Below, in pieces: positions 11,471 through 21,594 of a stretch of DNA of 64,000 nucleotides; the stretch's first letter is position 1, and each line of letters starts with the position of its first letter. Under the pieces are notes generated by a model, which made no database searches, was not told the origin of the DNA, and saw nothing but the letters and a program-made list of their open reading frames with translations. A program made the translations under genes and the position numbers. Origin of the DNA: Karalla daura (Eukaryota; Chordata; Actinopteri; Chaetodontiformes; Leiognathidae); contig CM055207.1 of assembly GCA_029224185.1 (NCBI GenBank), forward strand, positions 12,473,693-12,537,692. Direction: 5' to 3'.

Positions 11471-13280
11471 TTGTATCAGGCGTGGTGGCCATGGTTGAGA
11501 CTATGACAGGCGGCCCGGTTCGACGTCCTACCAACTTGTTGTTGTTAAGGTTTTGCGTTTGGAGAGTGGAGGAAGAAGTCACAGGAACAATGGTAGCCTC
11601 AGGAGCAGCACTGATCCCTTTCCGGAGAAGTTGAGGGCTGTGAAGTGGACTTGCCACTGCTACTGGTGATGCTGGGGGAAGATTCGGGGGCCTCTTCATC
11701 AGCTCCATGGGGGAGTAGGAGCCAGAGAATGTTTTGGGCGCCGCTCCAGGGGTGCCTGGAGCTGGTGGAGGCTGCTGTCCCAGAGCAGACATGGCAAGAC
11801 CAGTGTGAGCATTGTACAGGGGTCTTCCCTGAGTCAGGGCACTGCTATATCCACCAGGGCTGATGGGGAAAGCTCCAGTTGCCATGGGACGTGCCCCTGG
11901 GTAGGTGGTGGTCTCCAGGAGGTGTTGAGAGGGTGCGCTGCTGGGTCTTCTACCAAGAAATTCACCCATCCTGGGGGACACAGTCTGAATGGTTGTGGGG
12001 GGTTGCTGCATCAGGTTGGGGTCCATAGTCAAACCCTGGGGCTGCATATAGAGGTCGTTGCGGTGGCTGAAGCTATTGGATCGGGTGCGTACGGCCGGGG
12101 CACTTGCCTTGCAACTGAGTACCACACGGGACAGAACACGGGCCTGGGCCAAGTTGGGAGCCACAGAGCGGACATCATGGTCCTCCATCATACCCAGCGT
12201 GGCTGTGGAATCAAAGCCATGTTGCAGAAGGAGGGTGATGGTGCTCTCAGCCAAGCCCTCTGCCCGCAGGTAGGCCAAGAAGGAAGGGTCCACCATCTTC
12301 TTGGGGTCTGCAGCACTAGGGTGGTGGACAGGCAAACCAGAGGTCATTCCAGCTGTGACGGCCACCATGGCTGAACTCGGGTCATAATTAGGGTCATAGG
12401 GCAGCCTCTGGGAGGCGATAGCTCCATAAGCCCGGGGTAGAGCGCCGTCCATTCCCTGAGAAGCTGGGTCCACCACTGAACTGGTGGCAGCAGGCTGGCG
12501 GTGGTCCAAGGACAAGCTGTTGAGGTTATTATAAGCTTGGCGCGCTGAGAGAGACTGAGACTCGGAAGCGTAGAAGGAGAGAGGGGGCTGGACCCCGTAG
12601 ACAGTAGGAGAAGCAGAGCTGCCACCAATACGCTGGGCGTCTGGGATCATCTTAGATCCCAGGGTTTCCCTGTACAAACGGCTCAGCTCATGAACGGGAA
12701 GGGGAGGAGGTGGAGGAGGAGGCGGAGGAGGGGGTGGAGGGGGAGGAGGTGCAGGAGTAGGTGTGGAAGCAGAGGCCAGCACGGAAGGTGTGGCCCTCCC
12801 CTGTCCTTGATCCCAGGTAGGCTTCATCCCCCCGGCACTGGGCCCATAATGCAGGGCTGATCTGCTGAGCAGGTGCTGGTTATCCCTATAAAACCCAGTC
12901 TCTTCATGCGTCTGACCAGATAAGTTAGCATCAGCAGCCAGGTAGTAATCCTGTGGAGGTGCAGAGGCCCGGCCCGACATCACTTGCCTAAGGTAGATGT
13001 TGCTGTTTGGATCAGGCACCAAGCTCTTCCTCAGAAGTGGCTGCACATAGCCGTCCTGCTGAATCTGCCCGTGAAGGACTGGATCCTGTTTTCCACCAAA
13101 GTCTAGGTGAAAGCACCTACCTTGGTCTTCTCCACCTTGAGCCAAAGAATTCCTATGCCCCGAAATGCTGCCACAGTAGTGGCAGCGGCTTGCGGCCCTG
13201 TCGCTCGGGCCCTCAGTCCAGTCAGGACCACGCTGGGCCACGGAGCCACTAAAATGCGACTGCTCACTCGGGTTCGGCAT
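11471..13280 (-). CDS. ctbp2: RIBEYE A-domain exon of ctbp2 (large coding exon, partial gene)
   Basis: This is the N-terminal A domain of RIBEYE, which self-assembles into the synaptic ribbon scaffold. The B domain from downstream ctbp2 exons is an NAD(H)-binding CtBP2 module. The reading frame is open for 603 codons plus one base and ends at a donor (CAA|GTAATG), so the exon is phase 1. An in-frame TAG lies just upstream, inside the acceptor. I chose ATG 13280 because it is the first ATG after that acceptor. Its start, MPNPS with W21-x-EGP, recalls mammalian RIBEYE (MPVPS...W-x-EGP, from memory). Visible segments are CHYC at 33-36, C56/H58, 16 prolines at 178-193, a SAM-like helical block at about 330-391, an RTRSNSF serine patch near 400, GRRPSSAPSQHLLE at 443, and a Pro/Ser-rich C-terminus. 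A single roughly 560-600-codon exon is the known RIBEYE architecture. The identification rests on recalled sequence and architecture, not on a search. The paralogue (ctbp2a or ctbp2b/l) is undetermined. Confidence 0.8.
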
Positions 13281-13304
13281 CAGTGAAGACAATAAAGGCA
13301 ACAG

Positions 13305-13421
13305 CTATAAAAGTGGAAAATGGAGCGCGGTGTTGCCTTTCAACTATCCAGTTACACTCACCCCCCAATCAAAAGGGAGGAGTGTGGAGGAGAAAAGGTG
13401 AAGCATGAGGTACCTTTTTAC
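13305..13421 (-). other. ctbp2: candidate 117-bp intron in the RIBEYE 5' UTR
   Basis: On the minus strand a donor (ATCAG|GTAAAAAG, GT at 13421-13420) is followed 117 bp later by a pyrimidine-rich acceptor (CCACTTTTATAG|CTG, AG at 13306-13305). The 24 bases from 13304 to 13281 would then be 5' UTR directly before ATG 13280. Introns of about 100 bp are common in teleosts. The alternative is an unspliced leader running through this stretch. It is inferred from splice signals only. Confidence 0.4.
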
Positions 13422-13830
13422 CTGATCTGCATCTGTAGGGCCCCCCTCCTCTCTCATGCTATCATGTAGCTTCCTGCTGGCAGCCTATCTAAATAATTCA
13501 GCCCTGGAAACATTAGAAATCCGCAAGGAGAGAGAGGCACAACATGACAAAAACACACACACACGTACAGACAAAAAAAAATCCACACACCTTTAGGCCG
13601 AGGCTCTACTCCATGCTACAGCAGGGACGGTGCTTGTGCTGGGCATGACGCTAACGTTCCAAACCACGGCCCGAGGGCAAAGAAATTGGGGTAAAAACAC
13701 ATGCTGGACAATGCCAATAGAATGGAGGAGGGGACGAGATGCGCTAATCCAATGGGGTTGATGCACGCCATTGGCAGGGACAGCCGTCTCTTCCACAGCG
13801 TTTGCCACAAGGGGATTAGCGTCAAACTAA
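13422..13830 (-). promoter_or_regulatory. ctbp2: candidate RIBEYE (photoreceptor-type) promoter and first UTR exon
   Basis: RIBEYE is known to be transcribed from its own promoter inside ctbp2. Upstream of the exon are a TAATCC at 13745-13750 and its inverse GGATTA at 13813-13818, the OTX/CRX-type core. CCAAT boxes lie at 13749-13753 and, inverted, at 13770-13774. A weak TATA-like ATTATTTA on the minus strand sits near 13490, which would put a start site around 13460. A short exon ending at the donor at 13422 would follow. Motifs this short occur by chance, so spacing and position carry most of the weight. Confidence 0.35.
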
Positions 13831-14270
13831 AACCTGCTTAAATCCACTGGCCCCTGTGACATCACTTGAACCAGATAGTGTACACAGAACGCATGCCGCC
13901 GAGGCCCCTAGACGTGTAAAGCTACAGTGTTTGTGGTGCTTAGCGGTTACTACTAACCCTGTCGGTGGCCTGAAGCCTGCATCCCTCTGGGCATGAATGG
14001 ATCTTCCCACAGGGACAGCAGAGGCTGGAGACTGACATGCTTGTTTGAGTGTGTCCCCAGGGAGAGGGGGAGGGAGGGGGCGGTCGCAAGTATTACTGAG
14101 GGGTCAGATTTAACCCAGTGGCTACTGGGAGGAGGCAGGCTGACCTCGGATCATGGATAATACATGGGGGTTCTACTGTGTGACTGCAGACCCACATATG
14201 TGAATACAGTTATGTGAACACCCGAGTGTAAGTAAGCATGCCCCCATGCTGCAGTGGACTTTCAATAATT
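13831..14270. other. non-coding upstream of the candidate promoter
   Basis: Mixed composition with no exon. The GGGAGG-rich part at 14060-14085 could be an Sp1-type region. Confidence 0.4.
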
Positions 14271-14452
<182 letters not shown>

Positions 14453-17400
14453 ACAGCATCTAGTCTGATTATTAATATTATAAATTAAGGTAAGAAATCC
14501 CAATATTTCAGTGTAGGAATTTTAAAAATTATTATTCAATGTTCAGAACCACTCCTCATTTTTAAGCAATTCATCAATTTATCATAGCAATACATTGGTA
14601 TACTCAAAAATGTTTTCCCAATTGATAAGCATGTGTACATGTGAACATGTGTACATCTCACATCTCAAACTTTGGATGAAAAAAAAGGAAGGAAACCGCA
14701 TGAACTGCAGCTTTTACAGCTGACAGGATATTTCTCCTTGCCGGGCTCGCACTTTTGCTACTACAAACACCAGATGTACAACGGAGCAGATGTGGCTTAT
14801 CTGAGATGTTGGCATCGGCGAGATAACTGGCGGTGTTTACTTGCCGTGACAAGAGCAATGTAAACAAAAAAAGGCAGTGGCAGGGGGAGAAGAAAAAGGC
14901 AGCTTTGATAAGTGTGTGATGGGAAAACGGCTGATAAGGCACGAGCATGGCTGCTTTGACTTCACCTCTGAGACAGACAGTGTGGGACAGGACGGCGCGG
15001 AGGCCGGGTGTGTGTGTGTGTGTGTGGGGTGGGGAGGGGGTTGGGGGGTGTCAGGGGTATGATTGAACTGCACTGGACTGTGACAACTAGATGGCTACAA
15101 GCCCGTTTCTATTCTGTGCTTTATTTCTGCTTGAAATAGGTAACAGGGCTTTATGGGAACAGCTTTGCAGCCAGTCGCCAGGGACATCATGTGGATGCTC
15201 CTGAAGCTGAGACAGAGAGACAGCGTGACCGAGACAGGCTAAATTTATTACTATTTTAGAGTGACAACAGGCTGCGGCAGCGTCTCTGTGTCTTTTCATG
15301 CTGTCCCACTACCTGTCAAGGCACGGAGGGAAATGCTATAACAAGCCTGTTTTCGTTGCAAGAGCTCGAGTGATGCAATCATGATATAATATCAAAAAAC
15401 AAAATCAGATTGTTTCATTATGGAAGATCCTAATTGTGGAACATTAAGTAGGTCAAAACAAAAATAAATCAGAACAGTTTCATTTTCCCCATGGCCCCCG
15501 GCGGTCCAGGATGATGCACATCTGAAGGATGGTTTTTATCATTAGAGGTAAAGTATACCTAGCAATTTCCTTGCAGTGATTTCTCAGCGCTGTCCTCCCC
15601 GGTCTGAGGCTGCCTGTGCCTCTCTGTCAGCCGTAAAACACACCATTAATCACCACTGTTGTATCTCCCCGCGACCATCGCAGACAATAACTTCTTTTAA
15701 TAAGCCGCTTCCAGGGCTGCGTGTCACTCAGATCCCCCGCTTCCTGACAAAATATTAATAACAATAATAAACATCTCAAGTGCGGTCCGACTGGTGTTGC
15801 TAAAACCGAAACAAGGATGCGGCATGTCATATCTCCTGCAATGCAAATTGCTCGCACTTCCCAGAATTCATAAGCGAAAGGAACCCGGGTACCATATTCA
15901 TCTTGTCTACATTCTCTGATATGCCTCTCACGAGAGCTGCTCCATAATTAAGTGAGCATGCTATATTACATTCATCAAGCAACAGGGACCCTGTACTTGC
16001 TTGCATGAATAATACAATAGAGGAGAAGAAACCCCAAACTTACGCAGTGGATATTTGGGAAGCGGCGTTAGACTTGGTGCCAGTGCTGGCCTCGCCAGCC
16101 TGCAGCCAGTCGTATGGTTTTGTAAAAGACCTCTAGGTACAATGTGCTGAACAGACGTCCAGCAACAGTCATGCCTTTGGAGCAATCTGGCCAATCTTTC
16201 TAGGGCACAGGACGCTATCGGCGGGACTTGGCAGGCAGAGCAGGCAGAGATAGCTGCAGAATGATTTAGATAGCTGCAACTCTGCAACTGCTGATCCATT
16301 AAACTTTCATAGGGACTTCATAAATTAAAACCATGACTGGAAGAACTTGAAAATTCGACTCAATTACTGTGATTGTACAGTATATTAAAGTTTTAATGAG
16401 CCCATGGGCCTTTGCTCGCTCCGACACAAGTAGGGGTGGGGGGAGGGGACGAGGAGAGAAAAACACATGGTACCAATTCTGGTCTGATGGCTTTCAGAGG
16501 GTTCACATCTGCTGTGCTATCGAGACGCTGGCCTCCGCCGCTTTACCGCGTCACGACGGCGACCCAGCGTGTCATACATTTGCACGGGCGGCAGGAACGC
16601 TGGTCAGAGCGAGAGCCGCCACCGCAAACCGCTTATCGACAGAGGGGAGACCTCCGGTAGGCTCGCCTAGGCCGATTAGAGTTCCATCTTCCGATTTAGC
16701 AGGTTGGGTTGGTACCCCCTTTTGCTTTCGTGCGCGGCTCTGCGCTCCGCCTGCCTATCATTATCAGGCCAGTGGCCCATACTGCATCACAGATGGGCCA
16801 GACAGAAGGGAGAGACGACAGCCCGCTTGCTTTTTGGAGAGGCGAGGAGTGTGCAGCTGAGTGAGAGGAGAGGGAGGGAAGGAGAGTGAGAGAGAGAGAG
16901 AGAGAGAGAAGAAAGGATAGGACATAATATGCAATTTGTCTCCACATCACTGATGAAAGAACGATGTGGGGTCTAGTTAAACCGAAGAACACTTTTACAA
17001 TATGCTGTGGTAATAAGACGAGATGTAGCAGGGCTGTGGGTATTCATTGTGAACTCTCATTCTAAGTAATTTATGTAAATCTCTTGTGGTGGAAAACCAC
17101 TCTTTACGGTTTACAAAGGTCAGCATGTCCCTCTACACCTCTCACAACCTTGAGGCCGAGCATTGTCTTTTTTCATTGCCTTTTTTCATCTTAAGTCCAA
17201 CTATTTATTTATAACTATCATGGGAAAGCGCTTCTCTTCATTTCTTAGCTATGTTGGATACTGGTGCAGCATTCAAGCATGCGTAGGGCAGCAATACAAT
17301 CCTTCAAGGTATCTTTGCAAAAGTCAGCTGGAGATGGACTACAGTAGACCCTCATGACCACTGGGTACAAAGTGGGTAAGATAATGGACAGATGTATGGA

Positions 17401-18330
17401 TGGTCTCCTCGGAGATATAAAACATGGTATATATAAAACCTTGTTTGTTGTCTCAGCTATGGAGAAGTCTAAAGTTGAAGCAGGGAGACATAAATAAGAG
17501 CTGGTGAGGGGAATCCAAAGAAGAGTTTGTTTTGCTGGATATAGAAAATGCATTTTATTGTCTCCTAAAACTTGGCATTGCTGGATGTTTACCTAATTTG
17601 TATACAAGGATGCGAGACGGGACGTCTCCTTGGTTGAGATTTGTCTGACAACTGGCAAGTGGGGATTTTATTTTCCTATAGGAGCCCTCACATAAAGTTG
17701 TCAGACAATAAGAGCAGCAACCTTCCCCTGTCAGTGCCAAAAAGGAGCAGTCGATTCAATGAATCTTTTAGAGCAGCAAATGATGGATCGTTCCCAAACA
17801 ATGAATGTAATCAGCGCTCAGAAGAATTCAAGGTGCCTGTTTTTTTTATTTCCACAAGGGCACCAGGCTTTAATCCACCAGCCAATCATGCGAGACACAA
17901 AAACAGTCCTGCTGAAAGCAGACAGGTGAGACAATGAGTCATAAATAAAGGCCCGCTAAGTCCCTCGCCATCCAGTGTCTCTTAAAAGTACCATCCCCAG
18001 CCTCCGCTGATCTATTCTCAACGCTTCTCAGCTCTGACCAACCCGGCGGAGGCGAATAAAAATAGTCCGAGAGCAAGCTGCGCATTTATATTTACCGTTA
18101 ATCACTCGCGCTGCAACAGCATGCGAGTTTCAGTTTCAAGTCTGCGCGACATAAATTAACACAGATATTGGTGACACGCAAACATAGCAACCAGACAGAA
18201 CAATCGGCTACCAAGCCGTTTTCGCGTTTTGTTCGCCAACAAACACGGATGAGTTACACTCCTAATTATGCACGTGTCATCATGTAGCGCGACATGAGCA
18301 AAATGCAGATGCTGATTAAAACATTATCTG
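14453..18330. other. non-coding, AT-rich to mixed
   Basis: Contains (GT)n at about 15009-15026 and (GA)n at 16888-16910. Otherwise unique-looking sequence with TAAT-rich patches (for example 15730-15780 and 18060-18110). No exon supported. Confidence 0.45.
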
Positions 18331-18332
18331 AC

Positions 18333-18355
18333 TAGATTAGAGTGGCTCTAATCTA
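18333..18355. promoter_or_regulatory. perfect inverted repeat with GATTAG cores
   Basis: TAGATTAGAG-TGG-CTCTAATCTA has perfect 10-bp arms and a 3-bp spacer. GATTAG/CTAATC resembles K50 (OTX/CRX/PITX) homeodomain half-sites in inverted orientation. Confidence 0.4.
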
Positions 18356-18643
18356 ACCCAGAGGGGAGACGCTATTGCAGTCTGAGAGCACAACAACAAT
18401 CTTAGCAACGGGAAGACGGAGGGGAGAGGGGAAAAAAAGAAAGCGACAGCAGGAAAAGAACCGTCCTCGCTCGCAGCCACTCCAGTCCAGTCGCTGTAGA
18501 ATGATAAACATTGGTTCAGCTCAAATTAAGCCGGGAACATGAAAGGACCTGAGGCTGGGAGGAACAGGGGCCACGGCAGATCACTCCTCATCTCTTCAGA
18601 TGACAGAAAAGAATCTCTTCACCCCTGAGAGAGAGAGAAACGG

Positions 18644-18679
<36 letters not shown>

Positions 18680-18710
18680 GAGAGAACGCTCCTCTCTGTT
18701 CCTCATAACG
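18356..18710. other. non-coding with (GA)n
   Basis: Includes a GA-rich block at about 18649-18675. Nothing else recognised. Confidence 0.4.
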
Positions 18711-18714
18711 CTAA

Positions 18715-18870
18715 ATTAAAGCTGATGCTTACCAGCAGCTGCTTTGATTGAGCTAACTAGCAGCTTTTGATGAAAACAGTTGCAACCAGCTCCCTGCCAC
18801 CTTATTTGCAGACAGTCCAGATTATGCTAAATACGTATCAAGGGCTTTAATGGCTTAATCAGCCTTGTCA
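18715..18870. promoter_or_regulatory. candidate enhancer-like block
   Basis: It combines CAGCTG E-boxes, CTTTGAT and CTTTTGAT TCF/LEF-type sites, TAAT cores and TTATTTGCAGAC with little repeat content. This is typical of conserved enhancers near developmental genes. No conservation data are available. Confidence 0.25.
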
Positions 18871-19300
18871 TCTACCCACCGGGTTTCCTTAGATACAGCG
18901 GCATTTCTGATCCCGCTGCCACGAATGCCGACATACAGCAGCCCGGAATGACGAGACTCTTTTAAAGTAACAACATTAAATGAAATAAAATTGTACACCT
19001 AGAGTGGCGGAGGAAATTGTCTTGGATGGAAAGAGCAGTTTCTGTCAGTGTCTGGGAAAAACAATAGAGACAAAGGCGAAGGCTCTGTTGGACGGCGCAG
19101 AGAGAGTGTGCGGTCTCAGCAGACGGTTTTTTTTTGAGAGACGACGCTCCAGATTTTCCCTTGAAAGAGATTGAGTGGCGACGGCTCGAATCACGGCTTC
19201 ATCTGCTCTGCATCCGTGTGCCAACTGCGGCCCCCGGTTGAAGCGTGAACCTGGATTAAGATGAGTTGCTCCTGGCGGCAGCCAAAACAGCCCGGCGAGG
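18871..19300. other. non-coding
   Basis: No recognisable gene or repeat apart from a short poly-T near 19127. Confidence 0.4.
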
Positions 19301-19301
19301 T

Positions 19302-19332
<31 letters not shown>

Positions 19333-19334
19333 TT
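19301..19334. repeat. (TTTA)n microsatellite
   Basis: About eight perfect TTTA units. Confidence 0.95.
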
Positions 19335-19725
19335 TTCCTACCTGCGTGCGAGACGAGTCGCCTCGCCTCGCGCGCCCTCCTCCTCGCGCGGGGACAATCG
19401 CCATGGCAGCCTTATCGCGCCGCCACACGCGATTCGCGGGACAACTTTGCCTGGTCATTGGCTCGCGAACAAATCACAAATCACAAGCTGTTTTTTTTTT
19501 TTTTTCTCCCCTCCCTCTCTTACGCCCTCACAATGGCCGCCAGAGGACTGATTCACTGATCCTGCATGATGGCCATCTGGAGGGCTGTTGTGTGTGTGTG
19601 TGTGCGCGTGCGCGCGTGTTTGTGCTAGCGCCGAGCGTTTGCGTGCTTGTGTGTGAGGACTGGAACGTCAGCAGGTACGCTCACCACGGGCTGGCTCGGC
19701 CAGCATCACAGCAACACCTGTTACC

Positions 19726-19775
<50 letters not shown>

Positions 19776-20035
19776 GTCTGTGGTCTCCCGTGGGCTCCGA
19801 GCCGCAGCCCGGCAGAGCAGACTAACTGTTGTTCCCGGAGGAATGACTAACTACCTCAGCTGTCTGCCTCGCACGCACGCCAACAGCTGGATGTGCGCCG
19901 CGGCTCTAATCAGGAAGGATCTCCACCGAGGGCCGTCCCACCTGCGACGGGGGAACTGGACCGCGGCCGGGGCGTCTTCGGCCGACGCCGGGCCGCGTCC
20001 TGTTACGGCCGGCTGATGCAATCGGCCGAGTTGAA
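19335..20035. other. CpG-rich stretch
   Basis: CpG dinucleotides are dense at 19345-19440 and 19890-20030. The stretch also holds a GT/CG mixed repeat at about 19590-19620 and (CT)n at 19729-19771. It could be a CpG island or promoter of a ctbp2 transcript or of a non-coding RNA. No exon boundary can be tied to it. Confidence 0.3.
19729..19771. repeat. (CT)n microsatellite
   Basis: Perfect CT run of about 43 bp. Confidence 0.97.
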
Positions 20036-20639
20036 CTGCTGCTGTGCCCTCCACATCCCATATGTGGCCTAAACTGATGAAGTCAAACTGTTTGAAAGGA
20101 AGGGTGGCGTGCGACAAATACGGTGAGCGGTTAGCCGGCTGGGGTTTGAAGGCCTCTCTCTGAGTGGCCATTGAAAGTCGAAAGTGCGTTGAAGCTTTCT
20201 GAAACCTGAGCATTTTTTAAAAATGAATCGATCAGAAGACTGCTCCTCTTCATCAGCCTTCAGTGAAAGCTAAAAGAAGAGTCGCATAGAGTTTGATGAC
20301 CTGGCTAGCTTTCACTGGAGCGCCAACTTAAATCACATTCTTCACTTTTCTTCTAGCACACATGGGACACGGCGCACCGTGAACTTAAACCTTCTTGCTC
20401 ATGCCTGTGTTGTAGTCTGTAATGCAAAGAGTAAGAGGGAGAGTGTAAAAGTACAGGATTTAGACCAGAAGCTGAGACTGAGGCTCAGTCCAGAGGATTA
20501 TTTGCCAGAATAGCCACTTACTTACTGAATATTTGTCTGGCTTACTAAATAACACTGCAGCATGGGGTGTTAAAATACAGCTGGTAAAAACTACCTAAAG
20601 GTAACAAAAACTCCCCCCAAAAAACTCATAAAGCTCCCT
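20036..20639. other. non-coding
   Basis: Unique-looking sequence with no exon or named repeat. Confidence 0.4.
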
Positions 20640-20905
20640 AATTAACACTGCTGTATCTTGTGTTTTTGTTTTAAGCTCCTACAAAAGTGTAAAAAAAAAT
20701 TTGACCATTCAGCATTACACGGCTGCTTATGTAATGAACTATTTCTAGATGGGACCACTAACTTCCTGAAGTCTCTGCTGGTTGCCTGGCAACTTGTGCC
20801 TGCCAAAAAATAAAAAAACGAAAGGCCAAAATCGAGCACCTGGGACACAGCCGGACTCAAACTGTGCTAAGCTAAGCTAACCAGCTGCCGGTGGCGACGG
20901 TGGGA
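20640..20905. repeat. worn fish interspersed repeat (CTAAGCTAAGCTAAC type)
   Basis: The GCTAAGCTAAGCTAACCAGC motif near 20868-20887, preceded by TGGTTGCCTGGCAAC, is the signature of a short repeat common in teleosts. Related motif traces occur near 27290-27440 and 37385-37430. The class is not determined. Confidence 0.5.
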
Positions 20906-21284
20906 ACGATCCTCTCCTCTCTGCCTCGGCACAGTTTACGGCCCAAAATACCAAAACAAAAGGATCATTTTACACTATATCGCTCTAAAATTGGCTGCGC
21001 CTCAGCAGAAAATAGAAGTCGTCATTAAAACATAATGGATCTGGTCTTCTTTATCTGGAACACGGGCACGCGGATTGAATTAAATGATATAATTGGAGAG
21101 TGAACTGCGAAAATAAACACGGAGGAGAAAGACAATCTGGCGACAGTCTCTCAGAATAACGGAGCAAGACCTTCCTCTTGTTCTTGCTCTTTGACAGTCA
21201 CTAGCATCGTCCCATAATGAGTTCTGCTAATGCATTTAGCATCCAGAATTCAACATAGTCACTTCTCTGCTGCAAGAAAACCAG
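20906..21284. other. non-coding
   Basis: No gene or repeat recognised. Confidence 0.4.

Positions 21285-21317
<33 letters not shown>
21285..21317. repeat. poly-C tract, 33 bp
   Basis: Uninterrupted C run, followed 23 bp later by a poly-A run at about 21341-21357. Confidence 0.95.
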
Positions 21318-21537
21318 TGAGGTGCTTACAGCGTGCCGCAAAAAAAAAAAAAAAAAACAAATACGCCGACACCGGGGGTAATGGTGCGTCTGGCTTCATT
21401 TTCCAGCACTGCAGTCATGTCTGCCTCTCCCTGCGCCGGCTCCAGGAGGGCCCAGCAGCTTAACAAGCCTCTTGGGGACCCAGACAGCAGAGAGGAGATG
21501 ATTTTACCTCAGGACACAGTCTGACAGACACACACAT

Positions 21538-21538
<1 letters not shown>

Positions 21539-21594
<56 letters not shown>
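21539..21594. repeat. (TA)20 joined to (CA)7
   Basis: Perfect TA run of about 40 bp that changes directly into CA repeats. TA runs of this length readily extrude cruciforms. Confidence 0.97.

Noticed and set aside
11805..12374. 189-codon plus-strand frame inside the RIBEYE exon
   Set aside because: It is the antisense shadow of the coding exon and has no independent features.
11471..13280. Alternative reading of the large exon as an unrelated SAM-domain nuclear protein
   Set aside because: The exon size, single-exon architecture ending in a donor, N-terminal MPxPS...WxEGP match and Pro/Ser-rich layout fit RIBEYE better. A homology search would settle it.
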